This document shows, in pieces, positions 1 through 10,104 of a DNA stretch of 30,646 bases. The DNA is taken from assembly GCA_003049485.1 (NCBI GenBank), contig PYST01000419.1, positions 1-30,646 of the forward strand, given 5' to 3'. Within the stretch, counting starts at the first letter, position 1. The number at the start of each line of letters is the position of its first letter. This DNA is from Ophioceras dolichostomum. Lineage: Eukaryota; Ascomycota; Sordariomycetes; Magnaporthales; Ophioceraceae. A program made the position numbers and the translations under genes. Under the pieces are notes generated by a model that made no database searches, was not told the origin of the DNA, and saw only the letters and a program-made list of their open reading frames with translations.

Positions 1-570
1 GCCGAAAGTCTGGGCATCTGACTCGGCACTGTCCCTGCAATGGTTGTTTCTGACAACCTCGGAAAAGGCACTTTGTCGTCTGTTGGTGGATGGGTTTTAT
101 TTGGATAACGGCATGAAGGGCCAAGCCACACTGCGCTTATGAAAGGGGACGGCATGGGAAAAGTATGATCGAAGTAAGACCTAGCTGATATCGAGGCAGA
201 ACGATCTTTCAATGAGGGCAATGGCGCGTGGAAGGGAACAAAAAATGACGCCTCTGTTGGTCATGTTGGTCTTTTGCCAGCCGGCCGGCCAAATGGTAGC
301 TATCTCAGCTTGAGAGCCCTTGCGAATTTGCGTCGGAGTAGTCGGGGGGAATCGGCTGGGTATCTCATCCTGAGGCAATGAATATCCCGCGCACGCGCAA
401 GCCACAATTCCTGTTGCTGGGGAAGGGGATCTCAGTGGGGCTTGTGCCTTAGCGCCGGCCGGAAAGATTCGCTCAAAAGCTGTCCTTCCCAGACCGGGGA
501 CCCAGCCAAATTTTTTTTTTTTCCCTCTCCCATAAATTTCCCTCGGGAGTATTTCAGTTCTGCTCAACAC
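1..570. other. Upstream intergenic region, no gene recognised
   Basis: No reading frame here resembles a known protein; the longest stop-free stretches are low-complexity and start or end in the pyrimidine-rich leader of the next gene. A run of about 13 T lies near 511-524, followed by CT-rich sequence. The promoter of the ADP/ATP carrier is probably here, but I see no distinct TATA or CCAAT element that I would defend. Confidence 0.5.
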
Positions 571-686
571 TTCCTTCCTCGAACAACCCATTTACCATCC
601 CCAGGATCTCGCCATCTTTCCTTTCTTGCACCCTCTCCACTCCTTCCTTTTCTTATCTTCGTTGGGTATCTCCAACTTGATTCAAG
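571..686 (+). promoter_or_regulatory. CT-rich leader before the ADP/ATP carrier
   Basis: The bases before the start codon at 687 are strongly pyrimidine-rich on the coding strand (blocks of CTTTCC, CCTCTCC, TTCCTTTTC), ending in TTGATTCAAG just before ATG. CT-rich tracts near transcription starts are typical of highly expressed filamentous-fungal genes. The transcription start itself cannot be placed from sequence; this is an inferred core-promoter or 5' UTR segment. Confidence 0.45.
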
Positions 687-2293
687 ATGTCGGGCAAGAA
701 GGAGGACGTTCGCATCCTTGGGATGCCGGTAAGCTCTCACCTCCCCCCCAAACCTCGTCCACAAATGCCTCGCGAAGCCCTCGGAGCCGCTCGGTCAATG
801 TCGCGCACCCTCAGTCATCAATCATGGGTATCAATTGAGCTCAATGATGTGTTGCGATGGGATTCCAGCAGTTTTGGGAGCTGGAATTGGCGTTGGTAAT
901 GTTGTTGCGGCTGCTAGGGCATCGCTGGGTTATGTGCGGTACTTTGCCCTTTTACCCCGTCCGATAACTAATGCTGCTATCCGTCAAACAGCCTTTCATG
1001 GTGGACTTCTTGAGTATGTCATACCTGTACCTTTCTGATCAATCGTAGAAGCAGCAGCCCTGCTCTATGCGAAGAAGCTGTCGGCCTGTGGGTGCGATAT
1101 AAACAATGGGGAGCAGGATTCTGACTTTTGATCTATAGTGGGTGGTGTTTCCGCCGCCGTCTCGAAGACTGCTGCCGCTCCCATTGAGCGTGTCAAGCTT
1201 CTCATCCAGAACCAGGTTCGTTGAGCTTTTTTTACGCTGCATTGTCGATGGCATCAGTGCTTGTGTCGGCTTGTGATACCTCACATATGAGCTAGTTGGC
1301 GCCAAGATAGCCGTATCAAGTTTCATGCCTCGTCACGTGCATTCAGCCTCCCCCTTCCCGCAACGGGATCACCATAGACCTCTCTTTGAGACTGACTTTC
1401 TGTGCAGGATGAGATGATGAAGCAGGGCCGCCTGGACAAGCGGTACAACGGCATCGTGGACTGCTTCCGCCGTACCGCCGCCAACGAGGGTGTCATGTCC
1501 CTGTGGCGTGGCAACACCGCCAACGTCATTCGGTACTTCCCGACCCAGGCCCTGAACTTCGCCTTCCGTGACAAGTTCAAGAAGATGTTCGGCTACAAGA
1601 AGGACAAGGATGGCTACGCCAAGTGGATGGCTGGCAACCTGGCCTCCGGTGGTGTAAGTTTTCCCCAGCACTCCTTCGCACAGCACGTCGAGCGATAGAT
1701 GATTGACCAACTGATCTTTCAATCTCCAGGCTGCCGGTGCCACGTCGCTGCTGTTCGTCTACTCGCTCGACTATGCCCGTACCCGTCTGGCCAACGACGC
1801 CAAGTCGGCCAAGGGTGGCGGTGACCGCCAGTTCAACGGCCTGATCGACGTTTACCGCAAGACCCTGGCCTCTGACGGCATTGCTGGTCTGTACCGTGGT
1901 TTCGGTCCCTCCGTCGCTGGTATCGTCGTCTACCGCGGTCTGTACTTCGGCATGTACGACTCGATCAAGCCTGTCCTGCTCACCGGTGCCCTCGAGACCA
2001 ACTTCCTTGCCTCCTTCCTGCTCGGCTGGTGCGTCACCACTGGTGCCGGTATCGCCTCGTACCCGCTTGACACCGTCCGTCGTCGGATGATGATGACCTC
2101 CGGCCAGGCCGTCAAGTACAAGAGCTCGTTCGACGCCTTCAGGCAGATCGTTGCCAAGGAGGGTACCCGCTCTCTCTTCAAGGGTGCCGGTGCCAACATC
2201 CTGCGTGGTGTCGCCGGTGCTGGTGTCCTGTCCATCTACGACCAGCTCCAGCTCATCCTCTTCGGCAAGGCCTTCAAGGGCGGCTCCGGCTAA
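687..2293 (+). CDS. aac: Mitochondrial ADP/ATP carrier (adenine nucleotide translocase)
   Basis: Exchanges cytosolic ADP for matrix ATP across the mitochondrial inner membrane. Exons by reading are 687-728, 992-1013, 1139-1215, 1408-1653 and 1730-2293; the joined frame is 316 aa, close to the usual fungal length of about 310. The three mitochondrial-carrier repeats are visible: PIERVK at residues 36-41, SLDYAR at 141-146 and PLDTVR at 241-246. The last runs into RRRMMM (246-251), the signature that separates ADP/ATP carriers from other carrier-family members. The start is fixed by the short N-terminus MSGKKEDVRILGMP spliced to PFMVDFLMGG. All introns are GT-AG with CTAAT or CTGAC/CTGAT-like branch sites. 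Exon 2 is only 22 nt. A 263-nt first intron lies directly after codon 14, a position often used for expression-enhancing introns, though that role is not shown here. The downstream gene on the same strand is unrelated. Confidence 0.97.
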
Positions 2294-3142
2294 ACGACCT
2301 TGCCACCACTCCGCTTGTACAAATACCAATCACTTTGATGGAGGCAGTTGGGGGTATAATGGCGGCGAGGCGGGGGTGGAGATGCGGATGAACTTGGCGG
2401 GCTGATCAGAATGGTCACCGGACGGTTATGGGCAATGCGAGAAGCTGTGGTATCGCTGGCGGCCAGCGCGCGCGAAAGCGACGTGGTAGCCTCGCGTGGG
2501 ACAGCGCATTCTCGCGGGCGTGGAAAAAAAAGAGAGAAGCGAGGCGTTCGGCATTCTCGTGTGCCTGGCCGACATATTTTTCTTTTTTTTCTTGACCGCT
2601 GTAATTTATAAATCTAGGCAATTTTCTCCCTCGGTGTTGTTGCAACGGTCATCTCCACTCGAGGCACCTTCCCTCGTTCTAGGTTTTTGCTTTTTGCCCC
2701 CTTGCAGCATACGAATCAATAGATCCCTTTCTTTTCGTCGATAAGTCGTGCAGCTTTTGTTACAGCACATTCTCAAAAGGTCGTAAGATTAAGTACTGGA
2801 TCTATACTGCAAGTCGTGAATTTTAAATGCGGAGCCCCCTTCGAGGTGTGGGTTCGGGCTGTTGCTGTGACGCGTTGTGGTTCGATGAAGACGCGACGGG
2901 GAATCATAGACGCTGAACCCCGCAGCCTGTTCCTCCGACCTCACATTGAACTGTATGGTCATGCAGCCAACTTCGGATTTTTGTATGTGCCCAAAATATT
3001 AAAGCCCGCAGATATCAGACCGCTGCCAGGCACGACCGATTGATCACTGCAGCGGGTGATACATACATTACCTAGCCAGACGCACAGCACGTTCGGTCAC
3101 GGAAGACCTCCCGCCCACTTCCTCTCCCGTACCGAGTCTACC
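2294..3142. other. Intergenic region: carrier 3' end and CENP-X gene promoter
   Basis: The first part is probably the 3' UTR of the ADP/ATP carrier. A T-rich tract (TTTTTCTTTTTTTTC) lies near 2577-2591. No RNA gene or convincing coding frame was found. The frame of the following histone-fold gene stays open upstream to an ATG at 3056, but that extension is low in recognisable features. Confidence 0.5.
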
Positions 3143-3913
3143 ATGCCCCCTAAGCAAGCCGCCGGGTCCCGGCCTCGCGGCCGGCGTCCTTCGAAAAACG
3201 CAACAGCAAACTCCAATGCTGGTTCCTCCGGGAGGAAAACCAGCGGTAGCCACACCAGCGGAATACAGAAGCGCTCCGGGAGGCCCGCTCAGAAGAAGTC
3301 AGGTGGCGCTGCTGCAGCACGCCGCGCAGCCGCTGGCGAGGACGACTCGGATGTCGATGCGCCGCAAGGCTCGGACGACGCCGGAGGCGATGAAGAAGAA
3401 GACGACGACGACGAGGGGGACGTTTTCCAAGACCGATCGGCGGTCGATGTAGACGACGATGACGAGGCAGAGGACGACCAAGTCAACGAGGACGACGCCG
3501 GTGCGCACAGTGGCATACCGCCCGAGTTGTTGACTAGGCTTCTGCACGACGCGTTCGAGAAGAAGACGACGCGGATCACGAAGACGGCCAACGCGGCGCT
3601 GGCCAAGTACATGGATACGTTTGCGCGGGAGGCGATCGTGAGGGCAGTGATGGAGCGGCCTGGCGCGGGCCCGGCTTTGGAGGTTTGTGTTTTGCTTGCC
3701 CCTTCCTACCTACCTATTTTCCTTTCCATTCCGGCCCTCTCTTCGTGATCTTTAAAGACGCCTCGGTTCCGGCCCTTAGTTCCGGTGTGACTCTTCTCTT
3801 CCACCTTTTTTTTTTTTGTATGTGTGTGTGGTTCAGGAAAGAAGGCTAACACTATTGCTGCTCAGGCTGAGGATCTTGAGCGCGTGGCGCCGCAACTTCT
3901 TCTCGACCTCTGA
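3143..3913 (+). CDS. mhf2: CENP-X / MHF2-type histone-fold protein with acidic N-terminal extension
   Basis: Probable partner of CENP-S/MHF1 in the DNA-binding complex that works with FANCM-family helicases in fork repair and sits at the inner kinetochore. Exons are 3143-3682 and 3866-3913, giving 195 aa; the 183-nt intron has a GCTAAC branch site near 3844-3849. The conserved part is residues 125-195. It begins IPPELLTRLLHDAFE, continues through KYMDTFAREAIVRAVMER, and ends, across the splice, in EDLERVAPQLLLDL, the typical closing motif of CENP-X. Human MHF2 is only about 81 aa. Here residues 1-65 are basic and Ser/Gly-rich with AT-hook-like RGRRP and SGRPAQKK, and residues 66-120 are almost entirely Asp/Glu. 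The ATG at 3143 (context CTACCATGC) is preferred over an in-frame ATG at 3056. Without the second exon the unspliced frame would lose the terminal motif, so the splice is well supported. Confidence 0.88.
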
Positions 3914-6820
3914 ATTAGGACTGGAGAGCGGGAAAGTTGCCTGGATACCATGACGAGACGTCATGCGTGGTTTGGATATCCACATTTGCCCTGATCTCAT
4001 CCGTCGATGGACTGAGTCGCCGGAGACCAGCCACCAGTCGAGCCAGTTATGCACTTAAGAAATGCTCCGGATCGCCTTCCGGCTCCAGGACGCGCATGAC
4101 AGAAGAATCTTCGCGCGACAGTCCAAATCAGGAAGTGGCACAGTGGTGGTGGCCCTCCGATCTGGCCTGCTTTTTGCCTTCTGACTGACTCCCTCCCTGG
4201 GGACGGATCCAGCGGCAAGAAGCCAAGACACGATCACCACGATGTGTGGCGATCCTACCGTCTTCTTCAATGCTGGCCGCACCTCATGGCCTCAATGTTG
4301 TTTCCATGTCTTCTCGTCGTAGATTTTGGCCGATCGATGGGCCATTCGGAACTACTTGCCGTTCCAGTGTACGACCGCGTCATGGGCCGGTATGGACGAG
4401 TCGTGGTCTTCGTCAGATCTATGTAGGGAGATGATCGGATGGTATCATCTCTTCTCTCCAGACATATGTCATGAAGTTGTCGTGACTTTGAACGTTGCGA
4501 ACAAGAAAGACATTTGAGGCCTCCGAGACAGACTGGAGAGCTGCAACATAAACCCATACTATGTGACAGTGGCAAGAGTCGCAGCAATTCATCTTCGTCC
4601 AAGAGCCGTTACAGAAACTCCAGAGGAGTCCTTGGTCCCCGTCCCTCTCAGTTGAAGCAGCATCGAATCCAGGGTGAACCGATGTGGCGATCTCGCCAAC
4701 GACGCCCATCGCATCGTGCCACTTGTGTCGACGCGTCCTCGTTGGCAGCGTCGATGACCAGCATGCCGCACACCTGGTGCTGGAGATCTGGTTTACCGGG
4801 GTTCAGCTCGCGCCATTGTCCTCATCCAGACAGTTTCACGGAGTCTCCTCCTTTCCCCGCGTTTGACTCGGCGATGAAAGGTATCGTCATGTTTTCGGTC
4901 CGTCTGTGCTGTGTCTACCGTGCCCTCCGTCTTTCCAGCTCTGTACTGTGTATCCATCCTTCCATCCTTTCTTCTGTCCATTCCTCGTCAGTCAGTCTTC
5001 TGTGCAGCTCCTGAAGCAACAAGAGCCGCGGCCCTGCCTCCTGCATACCCCGGACAATACGCCGGTAATTGCGTCTGTGGGCGAAACATTGACATCAAAC
5101 ACTGGTCGGCGTGTTTCCAGATCTGCAGATGTGTGTGTGTAGGGATATTAAAAGTCGAGGGGAGCTGGGTTGATTACAGGCCTCTTTCACTGCTCGGGCA
5201 CACATGACGAATCTTATGAATCGCCACTACAATGTAGCGTCGCTAGCCGGGGGTTGTTTTGAACGTTGTCGTCACGTCACGTCTTGTTGTGACATCCTAA
5301 AAGCCCCCTTTTGCATGGTTCTGGTCCCCTTCGATTTTCCCCACACTTTTCTGGGATGGCACCCTCCTTTCTGCAGGGCACAAGTGCAGCACCTACGAGT
5401 GGCCAGCGCCAGCAAGTGCTGAATCGGGACGGCGGCACCATCTGAGATCTTTACCAGCGGGACGGGAGCGTTCCCGCATTGAGCGAGATTCGATCAGGAT
5501 GAGAGGAAAACGCTGCGAGGTTCGGGCGAGGTCATTTTGGCCCCATCAGAATGCACTCACTCACTCTCTGGGCCTTTTTTGAATGGAACCTGTACCAGGC
5601 AGTCCAAATCTTGCCAAGCATCTCGTGCAATTTATTTATCAGATATGGTTGTTTTTAAAGTGCCCCCAGTTATTAAGGCCTTTTTCCTTCAACCTGAGGA
5701 CGGGTGAGCTTGAAGCTGGAGCTCGAACTCGACTTGGCGTGATCCCCGAGCAGAAGTCGCTTTACAACACAATCTCCATTGGAAATTGGAGGCACGATTT
5801 CCCCTCAAAGGAGAGAACAGCATCCGAACAGGGGCGCCGGGAGTCGGGATGGTTTTTTTTTCTGGTAATAAACCTCACCAACTTTCATTGTGAGCTTGTT
5901 CGTCTCGGGCACCGGCACTTTCCCACTTTTCCTCAGGTGAGACGTCGTCGAGTATCATCGACGTTTGAGCAGCACTGCATGAGGCACATCCGTGCTCGAC
6001 CCCTGCCCGTCGGAACCCCTGTTGCATGCCAAAGACGGTCAAGCTCGGGCCCACTCAGGCACTGGTTGGGCTTGATAGCGTGCCGATACAACCCTGTCTG
6101 CCAGCTCTTGGAGCTACCCTAACCTTAAATCCCTCCGCACCAGACGTCGGGCGACGTCCGGCTAACGTCTCAAGAGCCTCCTAGCCGCCATCGGGGTCCC
6201 ACCCGGATTCAGCAGCCTCCTGAGTCCTGACCTCCTGGCCTCAACCGCTGGCCTCAATCGCTGGCCTGGCCTTCCCGAGGACCTCCCTCAATCGCAACAA
6301 CTGGCCGGCCATCGCGGGAGAATGGAGGGAGGCGCTTGCTAGGCTTGCTTGCTGACTTGCTCGCAAGCCAGATGCTGATGAATCGTCCGACCTGCCAAGC
6401 AGACCGACTGTCATCTCATTTGACAGAATCTTTGCCCAACATAGCCAGCGCTTCAGTGACCCAGTAGCGCGGTCACTTGCGCGTGGATGCCCGGCTGCTT
6501 GATACCGGCCGGTCGACTGCCGGAGCCGGCTCTTGAGGCTTAGCTCTTTGGCGATGACGTGGAGGCACGAGTCTCTATTTTCAAGCGCCCTTGGTTGTCC
6601 TCCCTTTTCCTTATTCCTTCTCTTCCGGCTCGGCTCCATCGTATTGAGTTGCAGCGTTGCACCGCCAAAATAGTGTTTCGACTCTTCAGAGCCAAGATCT
6701 AATTGTAGAGGGGATTGAAAGGAGAGGAGGAGAGTGTGTCCGTCCCCGGTGGATCACGAAGCCAAGGGCTTGTTTGTTCCCATCCGGCCTCTGTCGCTCA
6801 GCGAGACTCCTCCTTACTAG
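3914..6820. other. Long intergenic stretch, no gene recognised
   Basis: About 2.9 kb without a protein I can identify. The longest stop-free frame (5583-6122, +, 179 codons) has no recognisable domain, poor codon bias compared with the neighbouring genes, and no clear splice partner. Other frames on both strands look random. No tRNA, 5S rRNA or transposon signature (terminal repeats, transposase motifs) was seen. It may carry the distal promoter of the cupredoxin gene or non-coding transcripts; neither can be shown. Confidence 0.5.
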
Positions 6821-7448
6821 GGAGTATTCCATCTCTCTCTCTTTCTCTCTTTTTCTCTTTCTATCAGGTTGCCTCCGTGCGAAAGAGAAGGTAAGTGGTG
6901 GCGGCTGAACGGTGAAAAAAAAAAAAACAGGGGACCCGCCTAGTTGACGGTCCAAACACCCCCCCTGAGCACCATGTTTCAACCACCACCCTCGTCCATG
7001 AGCGTTCCACCGTGATCCCTTCACACCCTCACCTGCCTCCCCTACCCCCCTTGTCCACACCAGTCTCTCAGACACCCGGGCCTGACTATTGGACGATCCT
7101 TCATTCTCCCGCTTGGCTTTCAAACTTTCCTTATATTCATGCCGTTTCGCCCTCCATCTGGTCTTTCTGCCCTTCTTTCTCTCCCCAGTCTCCATCGCTT
7201 GTCTATCATAGAGATCCGTCGTTCTCTTCTTTTTTTCTTCCTTTTTTCTCTTCTCTGTACAGAGTTTCTGTCGACTTAATATCTCCTTCGAAAGGCTAGT
7301 CCTTCCAGTTTTCACAACTCAGCGCTAGTCGCCATCTTCGATTCTCTTCACACTCGCTCCTATCCGACGGTCTCTCCGGAGTCTCCAACCAAAAAGTTCC
7401 TTCTTTTTTCTCGGTTCCAAAAAGTCCAAATAAAACCAGATTTTCAAA
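6821..7448 (+). promoter_or_regulatory. CT-rich leader / promoter of the cupredoxin gene
   Basis: The plus strand is strongly pyrimidine-biased. It has a CTCTCTCTCTTTCTC-type tract at about 6830-6864, a run of 13 A at about 6914-6926, and repeated CT-rich blocks from 7010 to 7280. The gene start at 7449 follows the segment TTTTCAAA. Such tracts commonly mark the promoter and long 5' UTR of filamentous-fungal genes. The extent suggests a leader of several hundred bases, an inference that only transcript data can settle. Confidence 0.45.
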
Positions 7449-8126
7449 ATGCAGTTCAGAACACTTGCCCTTGCTGCCCTGGCCAGCATCGCCGGTGTCG
7501 AGGCCCAGACCACCACCTGGAGCGTCGTGGTCGCGGCGAACGGCACGCAGACCTTCTCGCCCAGCAACATCAGGGCCGCCGTCGGCGATGCCGTCCAGTT
7601 CTCGTTCATGGCCGGCAACCACACCGTCACGCAGTCGCCGTTCGACCAGCCCTGCCAGCCCATCAGCAACTTCAACGCGAGCATCCAGGGCGTCCACAGC
7701 GGCTTCATCCCGTACGCCGCCAGCGCTGCCATGGGCCAGATCCCCACGTGGACCATCATGATCAACAACACCAACCCGATCTGGCTGTACTGCGCCCAGG
7801 CCAAGCACTGCCAGAACGGCATGTCTATGGTCATCAACGAGCCGTATGTGTTGCCCAATATTTTCCTAATCTCTTAACCACCTTAGTTTCTTCGCGTATA
7901 CTGATATGGTTGCTCATCTAGCGCCAACAACCCTGCCCGCACGCTTACCAACTACCGCTCCGCTGCCGCTTCCGTTGCGGCCGCCGGTATCCCCGGCGTT
8001 ATCCAGGGCGGCTCCGCCACCGGCGTCGGCGGCACCGGCGCCCCTGGTACCGCTGCCGGCTCCATGCTCACGGTTCCCAACACCCTCAGCTTACTGGCCC
8101 TGGTCGCCACCTACTTCGTTATCTAA
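7449..8126 (+). CDS. Secreted GPI-anchored cupredoxin (plastocyanin-like) protein
   Basis: Type-1-copper-fold protein expected at the outer cell surface; its redox partner is unknown. Exons are 7449-7843 and 7922-8126 (78-nt intron, GTATGT donor), giving 199 aa. Residues 1-19 form a signal peptide (MQFRTLALAALASIAGVEA). The cupredoxin domain spans about 22-133. The expected copper ligands are present: His58 in GNHTVTQ, then Cys115, His120 and Met125 in YCAQAKHCQNGM. Cys69 and Cys121 could form the usual disulfide. Sequons occur at N31, N57, N76 and N106. After the domain come a Gly/Ala/Thr-rich linker (GGSATGVGGTGAPGTAAGS) and a hydrophobic C-terminus (LSLLALVATYFVI) without charged residues, as expected for a GPI attachment signal. 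Many fungi have several paralogues of this kind, often annotated as extracellular serine-rich proteins. The gene converges on the minus-strand cytochrome b5-like gene. Confidence 0.92.
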
Positions 8127-9051
8127 ATGTCGTCGTTGGCTGGTGGGGACATGGTGGTGGTGGTGTATTGAGTTTTGGCGAAGCTGGGTGGTTATACCCT
8201 GGGGTGTTAACTTAATTTCTGCTTTTGTTCCTGGACTTCCCCCGTGCTTATCTTTCCTCTCGTGTTGGATACTTGGGAGAGTTTCCGGGGAAGGAGAGTG
8301 GCAAAGCATTGTTGAGCGGCTGGTTCTCGACACTTTTTTTGTACTTCAATCATGCCGGCCGAGGCCAGGGGCGTGTATTACATATTGCGAGCATTTAAAA
8401 TGACAGGCACATTTGGACCGATGCAGGACCGTTATCGTGTTATCACCGTGACTGAGAAGTCTCGTGACGTTTTGAAGATCAAGGTGTTCGGTCCAGGGCT
8501 TGATATTTCTGAGCCTATGGGACATTCCTCCAATGGACGTGCCTGCGATGCATTATATTTGAGATTTAATGCCCGCTGTCCTCTAGGCTGTACCATATTT
8601 GTGGCATTCGACGATTCGTTTCGTTGAGATTCAGCGTCGAGAGAATTCACCCACTTCCTTATTGATCCCCTCTATCTATCATCGACAGTCGTTTTTTAAG
8701 TTGGGCTGCTCAGGACCTAGAAAACATTCTGGTAACTGGGCGTTTGTTGTGCTCCTGGTAGAAGCCCCCTGAGGACCCCTCTGGCCTCCTACCTAGTGAG
8801 AGCGTTGTAACCAACATGAGAAAGGACGAAGGACACGGGTAGAGACCCAAAATGCCCCATTGCTGTCGAGAAATTCTAGAAAGAATAGCCTATTGAAACG
8901 CCCCCTCCCGCGCTGTACAACTTTACATGACAAAACTGGTCCCGAGGAATCACACGCGATATAAACTATGTAACCTCTTCGTCCCTTCAGAACAGGAGTA
9001 ACGGCCCGACAAGGACCAGGGCATCCCATCGTATGTAGCTTTCCACAGCCT
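8127..9051. other. Convergent intergenic region, 3' UTRs
   Basis: It lies between the convergent cupredoxin (+) and cytochrome b5-like (-) genes and probably holds both 3' UTRs. A GGTGGT run follows the cupredoxin stop (about 8151-8164). A 91-codon open frame at 8352-8627 has no recognisable feature and is treated as chance. Confidence 0.5.
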
Positions 9052-10104
9052 TTAGTTCTTCTGCTTATCCTTGGGAATCTTCCTCTTGACCCGCGAGTCC
9101 TGCGCATGCTTACACAGCGCCCTCCTCGGAGTATTCTTCAGCCAGCCCTTCTCGCGCTTGACCCTTCCCACGTACCGGTACTTCTTGCTCTTCTGGAAGA
9201 AGTCGACCCAGTGCTTGAGGCCGTCGTGCACCTTCTTCCTCGCCTCCTCGCGCTCCTGCTTGCGCAGCGCGCTGAGCTCCTCGGTCGTCCAGTGGCTGTC
9301 GACCTCGCGGTCGTCGAGCGGCAGGAACATCTCGTCCACCCCGCGCATGTCCGGCGTGCGGTCGTCCGCGAAGCAGCCCGTCACGTACGCGCGGCTGGCG
9401 TCGCAGCCCGCGAAGTACTGGTATGAGCCTCCGGGGCCGTAGGTGACGCGGTTGACGGAGACGTCGTAGATGCTGCCGTTGATGGCGAGGTAGATCGGCT
9501 TCGACGGGTCGCTACCGTCGTACGCGGCGAGCTCTTCTGGGGTGAGCCAGAGGGGTTTTTGCTGTTTGGGCGGGAGCGGCGGAGGCGGGGACGGCGCATC
9601 AGAGGGGTCAGTACTAGTTGTTTGATGCGGGCTTGCGATTGTGGAGGACGAGTAGTCCTGCTGCAGAGGGGAAGTTTGCAGATGGGAGCGTTATTAAACC
9701 CATTCTCTCCTGAACTCGGTCTCTCACTCACTAGGGGCTTGAGGGCTTCGTTCGAGTTGGGTCGCTCTGGGAAAAGGAGGAATGTAATGCTGAAGGGAAG
9801 GGTGGGAACATACGAAAAGGCTCTTGACATAGTCCAAGTTCAAGTACTTCGCCGGAACCTGGTAGCCCATCGAAAAGGTTTCGCCGCCCGATATGAGGTA
9901 GCTCAGGCCGCAGTATGCGACTAACAGCCCGGTAAGGACCCGAAAGGTGTCTAGCCATGGGCTTGACGATTCATCCTCCGCTTCAGCTAATTCTGCGGCC
10001 GTCTTCTTTTTCTTCTTTTTGTCTTCCGGCTCGATCTTCTTCCACACTGCAGCCGGGGGCTCGGTCGGCTGCTTCCTTTGCCGCACCTCGGAATCCTCGG
10101 CCAT
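9052..10104 (-). CDS. Membrane-anchored cytochrome b5-like heme/steroid-binding protein (MAPR/PGRMC type)
   Basis: Member of the membrane-associated progesterone-receptor / Dap1-like branch of the b5 fold, which binds heme and supports sterol-linked P450s in other eukaryotes; the role here is inferred. Exons (minus strand) are 10104-9814 and 9660-9052, giving 299 aa. Residues 1-50 are cytosolic-like and charged, with a K-rich run (KKKKKK at 29-34). Residues 52-73 form one transmembrane segment (LDTFRVLTGLLVAYCGLSYL). A Ser/Pro linker with PPPPLPP follows at 101-133. The b5-like domain starts at LTPEELAAYDG (136), with PIYLAINGSIYDVS and TYGPGGSYQYFAG carrying the tyrosines that replace the b5 histidine ligands in MAPR proteins. 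The family's usual FAGRDAS reads FAGCDAS here. The basic C-terminal 80 residues contain KKYRYVGRVKR and end in KIPKDKQKN. The acceptor is a tandem CAGCAG. A further in-frame ATG at 10170 would add 22 residues; MAEDSEVRQRK is preferred. Confidence 0.87.
9661..9813 (-). other. Intron with tandem CAGCAG (NAGNAG) acceptor
   Basis: The donor GTATGT starts at 9813. The minus-strand 3' end reads CTCTGCAGCAG before GACTACTCG. Both AGs (9662-9661 and 9659-9658) leave the frame open at phase 0, so use of the second would only remove one glutamine (residue 98). Confidence 0.75.

Noticed and set aside
3056..3142. Upstream in-frame ATG extending the CENP-X protein by 29 residues
   Set aside because: The extension resembles untranslated leader, and the ATG at 3143 has a good fungal start context.
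5583..6122. Plus-strand open frame of 179 codons in the long intergenic stretch
   Set aside because: No domain, signal peptide or codon bias like the neighbouring genes, and no splice partners.
6118..6134. Telomere-like ACCCTAACC near 6116-6124
   Set aside because: Only about one and a half units (TACCCTAACCTTAAATCCC). Too short to be an interstitial telomeric repeat.
6686..7315. Lys/Arg/Glu-rich minus-strand open frame of 209 codons
   Set aside because: It is the complement of the CT-rich leader of the cupredoxin gene; its composition explains the charged translation.
8352..8627. 91-codon open frame after the cupredoxin gene
   Set aside because: No recognisable feature; it lies in the presumed 3' UTR of the cupredoxin gene.
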